DNA of 64,000 nucleotides from Austropuccinia psidii (lineage: Eukaryota > Basidiomycota > Pucciniomycetes > Pucciniales > Sphaerophragmiaceae): the NCBI GenBank assembly GCA_023105745.1, contig JALGQZ010000013.1, positions 26,832,105-26,896,104 on the forward strand. The letters are read 5' to 3'. Below the pieces are notes generated by a model. That model was not told the DNA's origin. It searched no databases and saw only the letters and a program-made list of their open reading frames with translations. This document shows, piece after piece, positions 51,261 through 63,450 of the stretch. Position 1 is the first letter of the stretch. Each line of letters starts with the position of its first letter. The position numbers and the translations under genes are program-made.

Positions 51261-51935
51261 TGTCACAGGGGCTCTTCGAAGTGAAGAGGGCCTGGCACTC
51301 AGTAAACTGGGACTCACTTATGGAGGGCTCAAAGATATGGTAAGAAGGAATACACTGGAGAGTGTTAAACATAAATTGCTAAAAGAATAAATATAAGAAA
51401 AGCAGCAACAAGAAATAAGAGTAAGAAATAGAAGAGCCAACCACAAACAAGTCCAAGTCCACTGTTTCAGCTTAAAATTAAATAATTATAATACCCAATT
51501 ATAAGGATAAGAGTAATTATAAAATAATAAATAAACTAAATTAATTAACTGGGGAAAAGTCCCCAGGGGGGAGAAAGAGGGGCTGGTATATGTGAGAATC
51601 ACCAGCCCTGATCCAGAGGAAGAATTTTCATGAGAATAATTGATGATTGAATTGAGTCTGGCCAATACAGGTCCTGTACAGCTGTACAGAACCTGTACAA
51701 GAGGTGTGGTGTATTTGAGTGATCATACAGTTCCATACTGGTATATTGAGACTGTATTGGGTGAATCCAACCTGTATAGGTATTGAAAGGCTGTATTGAT
51801 GTACCAAGCTGTATGCATGTTTCAGAATGAAGATTGCTGAAACTGAATGCTGATGCAGATACTGGATTTTCTGATTTGGGGTGTTTGAGTGGGTGTATGA
51901 ATGAATACCCTTACCCCTGATGGATGGTTGTTACA
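51261..51935 (-). repeat. 5' LTR of element C (675 bp)
   Basis: Reads as identical, base for base, to 41843-42517. It is followed in element sense by TTAAATTAATTAACT rather than a TGG-type tRNA primer site. Confidence 0.95.
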
Positions 51936-51985
51936 TTGAGTGGGTTCAAGGTTGAATAAACCTACCCCTGGTTGTGGCTGTGACA
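51936..51985 (-). repeat. 3' LTR of element D, right part
   Basis: The 50 bp completing D's LTR after C's insertion. Starts with the TTGAG duplication and ends CTGTGACA, followed by the polypurine tract TATCCCCCTCTTG on the plus strand. Confidence 0.85.
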
Positions 51986-52913
51986 GTATCCCCCTCTTGA
52001 AACTGGTGGGCTCCTGAACACCATAATATTCTGCCACTCTTGAGTGTCATCCCCAATTTCTCACAAAATTTTCAAAATCTTTAATTTTCGATTTTCTTTC
52101 CTCTTGACCATTATCCTGGAAATTTTTCCCCTCATTATCCTTTTTATTTCTTCTTTTATTTAAAAGTTTTTCTTCATAAAGTAAGCAATTTCCTTTCTTG
52201 AGTTGTTTTCTGCCTGGAGTCTTTTTCTGTTTTGAATCAAGGAGTGTTAGGGGCCATGGGCTGAATCTCAAAATGGAGGCCACCATCATCTCCAGTTTGA
52301 AAAATCGTGAAGAATGGCTATATGAATGCCTAGCCACCCCAAGAATTGGCAATAACCTCTTCAGGCCTTTTCTTCCAACAGATTGTTCAGTATACATATC
52401 TGAAAAGGGGTCTTGTCCCCATAATTATTAAAGAAATGTGCCCAAATCCATTTCTGGTCCTTGCCATCTCATGGAAATTCTATTGAGAACCTGAAGTTTG
52501 GCCATTTTTGGCCAATTTGAGTTTTTTACAGCCCATGGTCTGTAATATGCAGTCTGAAGTCCATAAAGTTCAGAAGCTTTGGGGGCTATTAGAGTCCCTC
52601 AGGACCAATTTGGCCCCCTTGAACCTAATTTTGCTGGGGTTACAGGGGGTCCAAAGGACCCATTGGAGGTCTTTTGGACCTTATGGCCTGGACCTATTGG
52701 GGATGGTCCAGGGCCATGAAGAATAATGACCTCCCAGAGTTTAAGGGGAGGTTCTGGCTTGTAGATTGGGGCCAAAGAAAGTCTTGGAGCCCCACATTGA
52801 GGACCTTTAGGGGGTCATAGATGGACTTATGTCTCCATATCTTGATGACCTTCATGATTTTGAGATGAATATCTGACTGAATGATTCCTTTTGCTTCCAT
52901 GAATTTAAAAATG
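51986..52913. other. Element D polypurine tract and spacer, no gene
   Basis: Homologous to C's 42518-43463. The GC-rich CpG patch of C has become TG/CA-rich here (about 52530-52590). No protein supported. Confidence 0.55.
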
Positions 52914-55900
52914 AGTTCCAAACTGACTTAACTCACTGAATATTCTTCTTCTTTGCGGCCACCTTCTGTCCTTTGTGGGTCTGGCATCTTCAGTCAATTG
53001 GACTCACCCTGGTCCATGGCTTCTTCAGGCTACTTTGATCCTCATCAGGTCTATGATGGGTACAAGGTGGTTGAAATCTTGGATTCACCTTTCTCTGAGT
53101 TTTTGATGAAGGGTAAAGAATTCTTTCAATATTTTAACCCCAAGTATTCAAAGTGCCACTAATGCTTTGTTGGCAAAAAGCTATGTCAACGTCCAGGAGT
53201 GCCACTTTCCACTGTCTAAAGATACTTGTGGAGAAAGAAGGATGGGACTTATGGGAAAGAATTCCCAGTACCTGAAGCCCCCATTCCTGATGGTACTTCA
53301 GTGTAAGCTGTGTCTATGAAACTTGTTGATAATATTACTATTAATCAATAGTACTATGACTGTTCTTATGAAATATAATAATGAAAATTATTATAACCAC
53401 AATTAATTAATTAATAAATTATTTCTTTTATTTGTTATACACTACTAGTGATTATAACAGTAAGCAGTAATTGTCTACAAGAATCAATTACAAGAAGAAT
53501 TTAATAATAAAGAATTCTTTATTAAAATAATAAAATTATTTTAATATATAATTATATTTTACAAGAATAATTATAAAGATAATTCTGGAAGAAAACTATT
53601 ACTAGAGAAAAACTTTAATAATTAAGATAAATCACTCACTAATACTCCAAAGAACTTGTTGAATAATAATAGCAGAGGAATTTGACAGGTAATTGTGGAT
53701 TTAAAATATCAAAAATGGATATATAACAGTATTACAGAAATATATAGTTCATTTCTACGATTTCACGTCTTACTTATTGATTCCAAAAGAACAAAACACT
53801 TCAGAAATAGCTTTAACTAAACTTGTTGGTAATAATGGTATAATGGAATAATGTGATGAGTTTGAAAAAAAAAACAGAAAGGGAGGCCTTTTTTAAGTCA
53901 ACAACAGCTCACAGAGGCGTGAAATGGAGAAAACTGAGAGACCAGTGAGTGAGAAAACAATAAACCTTTTTGGATTATTGATTGCATCATCTATTGTTGC
54001 GTAAGATTATCATAATTACTTACTTGATGCTTTTATGTGACTAACATCCCATTTATGGTTAAGAATAAAAAGAGTAACAACTGTAAATATTCTTTTATTC
54101 CAGAATAATTATTGATTTCTCAAAGTTATCAATTCTATTCGAAATTTCATCACAGAGTGTATTTTCTGTGAATTTTTAAAGATTCAGTATTTCATGTGGA
54201 ATCATTAAAAATGGACTTTAAGTAAAACTTTTAATTTTACTTGTAAAAGTATAATTATTTTTTTGTTTTTATATGAATTATACAGTTCTCAATTGGTCCT
54301 GAAAGTTTCAGAAAGATTCATTAATAATTGTATTTTTAATGAATTTTTGAAGTTGCTACCTCATTTCTACATAGAATTGCAAATAGCACTATATGGCTGG
54401 TTGCTATGAGGTAATTCAATGGATACTAGTCCAAAAAGGGTTTTAATTACTCTTTTGGGGTCTATCAATGGAAAGTCATTAAGAATTGACATGGGTACAG
54501 GAGTCTAAGCTGCTTTTTACCTCCTTGGCACGTCAAAATAGCAAGTTATTTGCTATTTACTTATGATTTACTGAAGTTGTGACATGGTAACCAAGTTCCC
54601 AAAAGGTTTTAGTTTACTAATTGGGCCAAGATCAGCCATGGATCCAAGCTTTGGAGCTATCCATGCCTCAGAGGCCTCAGAAGTTGGGTACACTGGCTCT
54701 CTTTGATGTCTTTTGTCACCCTTGACTATTTTTAACATCAAAATAGAAATTCAGGCTTCAAGTGAGATATCCACTATGGGTGTACCAAAAGTGCATGTAA
54801 GAATACTATAATATTAAGTGCCACAAAAATGCATAAAACTATTCTCAGTGTATATGTAACATGGGATTTCTCACATTCCCATTATTTTGGCATGAAATTG
54901 AGAAAAACAAAAATTTTCACAGATATTTTATGTGGTATTGATGATGTGGTATTAAAGTATTTTCCATATTACCACCTCAAAGAGTTGATTTGAGCTTATT
55001 CACTCTATGGAGCTACCCTGGATGAAATTTTGTGTAGAATCCAAATCTGGCCTTAAATCCATGGATTTACGTACTCAATGAAAATTTATTCATCTTTTCT
55101 GAAATCAAAAAAGATGAATTTTGAATATATGCATTACTTATTGGTTATGGATAGTTCAGAACTTATTTTTAAGATAATTGTGGCCTATTTGGGTATGTAA
55201 AATATACCTCAAGGCTCAAATTCAGGCTATTCTAGCTTTAAGTGATTTTCTTTTCTTGTATGACCTGGTACTGATGACTTGAATTAGTGACTGGATCCAG
55301 GAAAAGGCAGGTCAAAAGATGGACCAATGTTGGAGGACCTATTCCCACTGGTGGCAGGCCAATTTACTCCAGGTCACAGGTATCAACCTCCAGGATCAAT
55401 AATCAAGGGGTGGTGAAAAGAATAAGGAAGATTTCTGAGTCACCAAACAATCCAGATGCTGAAGGAAGCAATGAATTTGATGGTGAAGAAGTTGAGGTGA
55501 TGAATCCATTGGTTGGCCCCTATTAAAGCTCTTTAGAAACTAAAACTTGTGTCAAGAAATTACACAGTCACCTTATCTCCAGTGCCCCAAGAAACTTCCA
55601 GCCTGTCCTGTCTTTACTACTATCTTCCATATCTCCTCCTTCACCAATGAAGCCATCTCCTATCCCACAGCTAAGGAAATCACAGATTTCCACCTCCCAC
55701 CAGCTGAAAACTGTGGCCATCACCATCCAAAGAAGAGAAGCTCAGTCTCCTTTGCCATTCCCCACTTCCCAAGTATTTCAAAATAAGGAGCATTGGCCAA
55801 TCAGGGTTACAAGGGAGGATCCAATTGTGGTGAATGAAGGTGAGGATTATGTGGCCAGATTATTCAGGAGGGTTGATAGAAGTATTAAGGAGGTGGTTGT

Positions 55901-56027
55901 GTATGCTAATGATTGAATTATCCCTGGTACTTCTTTTGAAGAAATGGCTGCCAAGTTTTCCTGGTATGAATATGAATTGATAAGAACATTCCAGAGGATG
56001 TTTGATGATCTTGATAAGGATAACTAG
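52914..56027 (+). pseudogene. Accessory gene of element D, antisense, decayed and split by a solo LTR
   Basis: Homologue of the C accessory gene. The first exon region is 52914-53301, with a stop a few codons after the ATG and stops after S-K-C-H and near 53217. A family II solo LTR occupies 53302-55220, and the second exon region is 55288-56027. Its intron acceptor survives; the donor is changed. Conserved blocks remain, including the W-T-N-V-G-G motif near 55320 and W-P-I-R-V-T-R-E-D near 55797. A TGA lies at about 55915. The conserved position and orientation relative to pol show that the gene belongs to the element family and did not arrive in C by chance. Confidence 0.8.
53302..55220 (-). 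repeat. Solo LTR of family II (1,919 bp), perfect TTCAG duplication
   Basis: Reverse complement of the 35760-37695 LTR. Starts TGTAAGCTGTGTCTATGAAA and ends AATATACCTCAAGGCTCAAA (terminal CA changed to AA). TTCAG at 53297-53301 and 55221-55225 is the target duplication. It interrupts D's accessory gene. Confidence 0.93.
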
Positions 56028-56847
56028 TTTTTTTTCCTTGTTTGTTTTTGATTTGTCTTTTATCCCCACTCTTATAAATACTAAAATTAAAAAATAAATC
56101 CAAAATCCAAATACATGACATGGGAGGGTATGCTTCTGCTTTATAAAGAAATAAAAAGAAACAAAATTATACAAGTAAAAAATGAAAATGAAAATCAAGA
56201 GAAAAAGAAAGTATAGAAAAAGAAAAAGTAAAATAAACTTCTGATAGGTGTCCTTCATGTAGTGAGCGGCTTACATTTGGACATAATTTTTCCTGAAAGA
56301 TAAAACCACGCATTTGTTTCTCACAGAGTTTACAAGGTGTTGTTTTACAAGAAGTAGAAACCCTCAGAGATGCATACCAGGAGATGGAACTCACTTTCAC
56401 AGCTTCCACTCTCCACCAAGCATCATGAAAGAATAGAAAACCTTTCCATAAGCAACTTTGACTTAAGGAATGTCTTGAAAATCAATCAAGGGCATAAATA
56501 AGAAAAAGAAACAAAGAAAAAGGGATTTGCACATATCTTTATGAATGGTGCAAATTTGAGGGTATTGATGTTTCAAGGCCTTCTGGATCTGTCTGAAGGA
56601 TTGAAAAGTGCTCACAAAGTGACCAAGCTAATTCTTACAACAAATCTGGGTAGAATACCCCCTTAAAGGTGCATTACAGGAGAGGAACTTACTTTAATAA
56701 CTTGAACTCCCCACCAAACACCATAAAATAAAACTCTTGAGGTATTTTTCTGCCAGGAATTTAAGGATAAAAAGTATGGAAATCCTTAACAATATCTGGT
56801 GAGCTGATAAGGTTGGAATCTGGTTCCAAAGCTTTTTTTTCTGAGTC
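56028..56847. other. Element D spacer with direct repeats
   Basis: Homologous to C's 44672-45438, including the two long direct repeats (about 56320-56425 and 56610-56725). No gene supported. Confidence 0.55.
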
Positions 56848-58698
56848 TTAACTGAATCCTTTCCACTCTACAAGATACCACAGCTTACCTCTCTTGAGCT
56901 TTGAGTCTAGAACCTGGTCCACTTCCCATTCCTCTTGCTCCTCCACTAGAATGGTGGTGGTGGAAATTGGTGTAGTTTTGGGATAGTTGATTATATGACT
57001 GGTTTTAATAAGGACACATGGAATACAGTGTGAACTGACTTCCATCGTTGAGGCAACTTGAGGTAATATGCATGGCAGCCAATCCTTTTCAAGACTTAAA
57101 AGGGTCCCAACCATCTTTCTGAAAGCTTCTTGGTAGGTATTGTAGTCTTGATATTCTTTGAGGCTAGCCATACTTTGTCCCGAGGTTGGAAATCAGGTGG
57201 AATTGTCCTATTTCTATCTGCATACTTCTTGAAACACCTTATTCCTGACTCCAATTCTTCTTGGAGCTCTGTTGATTACGTTTTAGCAGGTGTGTATTCA
57301 GAAATATTAATCAAATAGAAACTGGGATTTATTCCATAAATGTTCAAAAAAGGTAAATGCTTTGTTGATGAATGTTCTGAATTATTATAGGCAAATTCAG
57401 CCAGAGGGAGCCAGATGTGCAAGTCATCTTGATGGTAACTGAAATAAATCCAAATATACTGTTCTAGAATCTGATTTACCCTCTTTCTCTGTCAATATGT
57501 CTCAGGGTGGAAAGCAATTGAAAGATGTCTTAATATCTTGAGCTTCTGAAATAATTGGGTCCAAAATGATGAAACAAATAAACATATGATATAGCTAACA
57601 ATACTTATTGGAAGGCCATGCTTGGAAAAGACATGACTGATGAAGATTTGAGATAATTCCAAGGAATTAATTGTTGAATAAGTCCAAATAAATATCTTAA
57701 TTTTTGAGAATCTGTCCACAACTACTAAAATTGAGTCAAAGTTGTTGGAAAATAGAAATTCAGTGATAAAGTCCATTGATAGTGAGTTCCAAGGACTAGA
57801 TGGAATTTGAAGAGGCTTGAGTAATCCAAACTTCTTATGATAAATTTTCTTTTTTCTTGAACATTTCTGACATGAGGACACATAGTCCTTGATGATTTTA
57901 TTCATTCCAGCCCAATGAAAATCCCTCTTGATGAGCTTGAGGGTCTTCTCCTGACCAGGATGGCCAGAAAAATGTGAGTAATGACACTGTTGAAGGATAT
58001 TCAGCTAAAGTTATTGATAGCTTGGAATAACAATTAATTGGCTTGAGGCTCAAGAGAATAGTCTGGTACTGATTCACCTCTTGCGAGTTTCTTGACTACT
58101 TCTTTATAATATTTGTCTTTCCATACGTCTTTTTGAATTTGGTCAATTGAATCTGAGAGCTTTTCTACTTTGATCAAAAATAATATTGATTCTTGAATTC
58201 CATCTTCATTAAGAATTTTTTGAAAGGTTTGAGAATTCTTCTCAATGAAGTTCACCCCCTTCTGTGGGAACACATTGTCCTAATGTGACAGGGCAGCTGG
58301 TAAAGTGGCCAGCCTTCCTGGGTGCTAAGTGCTGTTAAAATGAAACTCAGAGATAAAATAAGCCCAATGGGCTTTATGAGGAGTAAGGACGTTGGAAGAC
58401 ATAAAGTACTTAAGAGAAGAATGGTCTGTCAAGACTTTAAAAGAATGAGAAATAGAAAGAAGAAAATCTCTGCAGCTCTTGAGAGCTCAAACTATACCAA
58501 GGAATTCCTTGTCATGAACTTCATAGTTGAAGTCAGCTGGGAGAAGCTTGCAACTATCAAATGCAATGAGATTCTTTCCTGAGTCATTCACCTGACTAAG
58601 TACAGAACTCAAAGCATAATCAGAAGCATAAGTCTCAACAATAGTTGGTAGAGAGGGATTGAAATAAGAAAGGATAGGGGAAGTGGTGAATGCTTCTT
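56848..58698 (-). pseudogene. Pol of element D, C-terminal half: RNase H, integrase, chromodomain (decayed)
   Basis: A chromodomain piece lies at 56848-57000 with W-Y-L-V-E-W-K-G-F. The integrase core is at 57492-57905, where the second catalytic position reads S-I-V-S-Y instead of S-D, so the triad is broken. An RT/RNase H linker is at 58034-58273 and RNase H at 58487-58698 with T-Y-A-S-D in place of T-D-A-S-D. Multiple stops and frameshifts separate the pieces. A family III solo LTR cuts the gene at 58698/60478. Confidence 0.88.
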
Positions 58699-60477
58699 TG
58701 TAAGGGGTGTATATGAAAATTTGATTAAAAGTCAAGTACTTTTCCTGTCCTCAAAATTTGTATAAGGTAAAAATCAATTAAAAATAGTATGAAATATTAT
58801 TTTTAAGAGAAAACACTCCAATTTTATTGTTTATAGCTTTATTAGTATGAAACAATAATATTATAAAAATTTATCCAAAAAATACTCTACAAGAGATATT
58901 TTAAGGCTACAAAAGAAATTTCTTCAAGAGCAATTTCAATTGGAATTAATTGAGCAAAGAACTGCAAGCAATTAATTAAAGAACAAAGTCTTTAAGAAGA
59001 ATATTAAAGAGAAAACATGCCCAAAAGTGACCAGAGTGAATTTGGAAACAAAGTGACAAAGTTTACAGTGATGAAAGATGCTTTAATTCACTTTTGGGGT
59101 GGTTCAGGGGTAAAAATGATTATAAAAGTTACAAACAATGATTATAATGATTTTTTCACGTGGTTAAAAGGATTAAAATGATTTAAAAATGGTGGTTGGA
59201 ATCTCTTATTGATTGGTTTAAAATGTGTAAATTAATTATAAAAGGAAAAGATTCTAACATGAAGAGAAAAGTGGGGCAAAGAAGACATTCTTTTATAGCC
59301 ATAAATTCTCTTACTCCAAAAGTAAAATTTACTCTTGTCAGTCGTGAAAAACAGTCTGACAACAGAAAAGCCAATTATGGCATCATTGAACCCTGGCTTA
59401 GACCAAAAAGGGCTGGTTTAAGCCATTTTTAGCCATTTTAGACCCTTAAATCAGCCATTACTTTAGCAATACCAGGCCTAGAGCCTTCAAAACACGTCAG
59501 AAAGTGTGTCAGAGGCGTAGAAACCAGTTAAAACTGTTTTCACTATGATTGTTTTATCTTAAGGGTAGTTTTACCCTCTTGGCAACAGCTAAAACTACCC
59601 CAGTTGGTATCAAAACCTCATCATCAATTGAGTCCACAGACCCTGTAACTCAATTCCAGGCCAAAAGTGATGAACCTTTGCGTGAATTTTGACATCCCAA
59701 GCCTGTCAGCAAGGATTTTGGGGGTCTAGCTCCCCCTTAGAGCTGGAGTTCCTTTTCCCCCCCAAATTTAATCTTTCCAATTTATTTTTCCTTTAATTCC
59801 TCATCATGTATTATACTTATAATTTACATATGTAATTCAATTCAATTGTACAGTACAATACAGTAATAATTGACACCTCATATGTAAATCAAAGTTCACC
59901 TATGTAATACACACGCACATTTTGACATTTCAATTGAATTCAATTGAAAATACTTCAATTCCTCATAACTTCTAAACTAAACACAACACCTCAATTTTAA
60001 CACAAAATTTGATGGTTAACACCACATGTGGTGTGAATTAAATTAAAGTTCTGAGGATTTTCAACTTTTGTATTGAAAATACTAAAAACTTAATTTAATC
60101 TTATTTAGAGTTGAGTTACAAGAATTTCACTCAGAGGTGACCCCACCTGATTTTTTATGAGGAATCCAATGGTGAAATAATTTTTATATGTTTATCTATT
60201 GGATAAAAAGTTATAATAATTTTTATTTAACTTTTTTCCAAATTTATTTATTTTTTCACAATTTTGTCAAAATTTCATTTTTACTTAATTTTTTCAAGTA
60301 TAAATGTAATTTTACACTTAAAAAATTTGATGTATTTTTATTTTTATATTGTAATTAATTTTTTTTATTTTTAATATAATTTTATATTTATATTTTGATT
60401 TTTATTTTAATAATATAAATATTTTATTTTTGTATTTGTGGTCTTTTGGGTATATGAAATTACCTCTAAGGCTCACA
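58699..60477 (-). repeat. Solo LTR of family III (1,779 bp), perfect TTCTT duplication
   Basis: Starts TGTAAGGGGTGTATATGAAA and ends CTCTAAGGCTCACA, with TTCTT at 58694-58698 and 60478-60482. Its reverse complement matches 9022-9898 + 22306-23108. It interrupts D's RNase H region; C shows the uninterrupted sequence at about 47419-47450. Confidence 0.93.
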
Positions 60478-62150
60478 TTCTTTGAGTAATTGAAGCTGAC
60501 TAAGAGCTTCCTCATTGAAGATAAAGGGAGAATATTCTTTAAGAAGGTAAGTGAGAGCAGTGATATTTTTGGAGGAATTTATAATGAAGCAAAAATAAAA
60601 ATTGGTTAATCCAAGAAATGATTGAAGAGCCTTTATATTCTTGGGCTGAAGCCAATTGAAAATTTGTTGATCTTTTGAAGAATCAATATTGATGAAATCA
60701 CTTGAAACAACATAACCAAGTTATTCAGCACTTGAGGCATGGAATACACACTTTCAGGCTTTGGTAAACAGATTATTGTCACTCAACCTTTGGAGGACAG
60801 AGGCCACACTTTTGACATTTCCCTCCTCAGTGCTTGAGAAGTCTAAATAAACTACAAAGAACATGTCCAAAAATTCTGAAGATATATCATTTGCAAGATT
60901 CTGGAATGAAGAGTGAGAATTGGTTAAGTCAAATGGAATAAACAAGTACTCATAGCTAACATAATTGGTCCTAAATGCAGTTAGATGCTCATCCCTCTTG
61001 TTAATTCTCAGGAGATTATAAGAACCATGCATATCTATCTTGTAGAAGATAGTGGAACTCTTGAATATGGTGTGAATCTGGTTCATAGGAGGGACAGGAT
61101 AACTGTTCTTCCTAGTTCCAGCATTGAGTTTGCAGTAGTAAACACACAAACAGAGGCCACTATATGTTTTATTGACAAAAGGAACAGGTGCTCCTGCTTA
61201 AGAGGAGCTTGGACTGATTAAAACTTTCTCTAAATTCTCTAAAATTTAGGCCCACAGTGTTTCTGACTCATGATTTGATAAAGAGTAGTTAACACCAACT
61301 GGTGGTAGAAGACCCTCAAGTTTGATATGATTCTCACAGGCACAGTGTGGAGGAAGTTTCTCTGCTTTAACCTTGGAAAACACATAAAAATAATGGTGGT
61401 AAGCAGGAGGGACTGCCTTCAGAACAGTTCAAATTTCTTCTGGATCTTCCTCATCATCTCAATGCCCCTCCAGGGATGCATGGAAGGATACAGGAGGAAG
61501 GTCCATATCACCTTGAAAGAGATGGAGTGAACATATAGAAACATATTCTCTGAAATATTTTATATCTTGATGGAAGTAATTACTGAGAGTGCATGATTGA
61601 AGGGGTATGGACAGAAGAAGAAAGAGAAGGTGTATTAAGCTTACCAACCAGAGAAACACTGCTGACAGAAGTGGAAAAGTCATTACTAGTAGAAGAATTA
61701 ATACCACTAGAATAATAGGTGATCAATCCATTGTTTCAATAAATAATGGGATTAAAATGGTAGAGGAAATCATAGCCTAATATTAGGTATTCTCCCTTTG
61801 GTGAATATATGATAAAAAAGTCCTATTAAAAGCTTGGGAATGAATGAAAGTCAACAACCCACTTGGTATAATGGGTGATGAACAAGGAAGGGGATTCATT
61901 GGAATAAAAAATGAAAGAGGAATATTTTAAGGGAGCTCTGACTTAGTCAATGAGTACTTGAAAACAAAATTCTTTTCAATAAAGGAAATTTTAGCCCCAA
62001 AATCAATGAGAATAGTATAAAAACTATCAGAGACAGAAGGAAAAATAAGAAATTCTACAGATTTCTTTACACTAGTATTCAACATGCACAATTGTGCTCT
62101 TGAAAGAAATAAGTTAGAAACATTGAACACATCATGATTCCTACTCAGCC
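60478..62150 (-). pseudogene. Pol of element D, N-terminal half: protease and RT (decayed)
   Basis: RT is at 60754-61149 with the P-V-P-P-M-N-Q block; the Y-L-D-D box is damaged by a small deletion after Y-L-D. Protease parts lie at 61459-62130, where the active site reads D-F-G instead of D-S-G. Stops and frameshifts occur throughout. Confidence 0.85.
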
Positions 62151-62157
62151 TTTTCCC
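62151..62157 (-). promoter_or_regulatory. GGGAAAA heptamer at the gag-pol junction of D
   Basis: Same frame relation as in C: G GGA AAA GGC TGA. It is conserved although the surrounding gene is decayed. Confidence 0.5.
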
Positions 62158-63450
62158 TGCTTTTTATGAAACCCTCTTGATTATCCTTGCCTATTTTGAG
62201 GCCTGTTGAAGCATTTTTGAATTGCGTGCTTTCCACCACAATAAATGCATAAAACTTCTGTAATTATCCTCTCCTTTTCAGTACCAATTAATTTATTGTC
62301 CTTATTGAGGAGAACAGAATGAGGCTTATCCTTTGAGACTTGAAAATTCTTCCCATTCTTTCTCTTCTTGTGATGAGGCTTCTTGGAAGATGAATCTTGA
62401 GGAGGCCTGAAATAATTGGATCCATTGACTTGAGTCTTCTTCTCTTGATGGCTACCATTTTACTTCTGCCTCTCATGGTACCTGGTATCTAATTCAAAAG
62501 CAGTATCCATGAGTTCTTGAAGGCTACCAAAAGCACCAGGATGAGAAGCCAGAAGGTCCAAATGTCTTGATGCTAATACTCTTCTATAAAAATGAATATA
62601 AGTCCTTTCTCTCTAATCTCCAATTCTTGACATTAAGATTTTAAAATAAGAAATATAAAATGATACATGACTACTTTACTTCATCCTTTGATTATCAAAC
62701 TCTTGTTCAGCTTTCCTGACTTCAGTACAATCACCAAACAGAGTGAATAGCTGTGTTTAAAACAACTTCCAGCTATTGAGGAGGTAGGAGGGGTCTTCAT
62801 TGGAGATATTTGAGAGATATGGACCAATCCATTTTCCAGCTCTACAAGTGAGAAAAGAAGTTGATTAAAGAACCTTCTTCCTGTCAGAGAAGGATTTTGC
62901 TGGGTCATTATGAAAACTTAATTGACCAGATTGGATAAATCCTCTCAATTTATGGGCTTGAGTACCATCACAAGAATCAGGTGCCTTGATTGATGGAGTT
63001 TTCAATTGTCCCTGGTAGAAACCTCTTGAGTGAGTTGTCCCATTAATTGAGTCATTTGCTCCATCATCTTCAGAAAATTTGGTCCAGCTTGAGAGACAAA
63101 AGGTTGATTAGAAAGGGCTAGATTTGGAGTTTCAGAAGCCTCAGAGGCACCTGCCAAGGCAGCTTCCACTTCAGTTTCCTAATACTCTTCCTCTTCCACA
63201 GACTCCTCCCCCTAATCTGCTTCTAGGCTCTTGAGAAATACCAGGATAGCCACCCCAAAAGCCAAAGAATGATCTTTATACTCTTGATTTTGTACCTCCT
63301 CTTCTGGAGGGTGCTGCTCCTTTCATTGATGGTCCTCTGTCCAAATTTGCACTCAGTTGATGAAATGATGGTGCACAGTCAAGAGGAGCCCTTTCTGTAG
63401 GAGTGAGAGCAGCTTGATTTCTTTGGGATCTTGTATCATTTGCTGGAGAG
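62155..63450 (-). pseudogene. Gag of element D (decayed)
   Basis: Homologous to C's gag along its length, with a degraded zinc-knuckle region near 62215-62260, gag domain pieces near 62530-62960, and an N-terminal Thr/Pro/Arg-rich part (63276-63450) containing T-R-S-Q-R-N-Q. Several stops, for example near 62465 and 63180. Confidence 0.82.

Larger units (their letters stand above)
41843..51935 (-). mobile_element. Ty3/gypsy chromodomain element C, complete, 10,093 bp, TTGAG duplication
   Basis: LTRs are 41843-42517 and 51261-51935, each 675 bp and reading as identical. The 5-bp target duplication TTGAG is at 41838-41842 and 51936-51940. In element orientation (right to left): 5' LTR, AT-rich leader, gag, pol, an opposite-strand accessory gene, polypurine tract, 3' LTR. 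It is inserted in the LTR of its relative D. The LTRs indicate very recent insertion, yet gag and pol contain nonsense codons and frameshifts. Confidence 0.95.
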
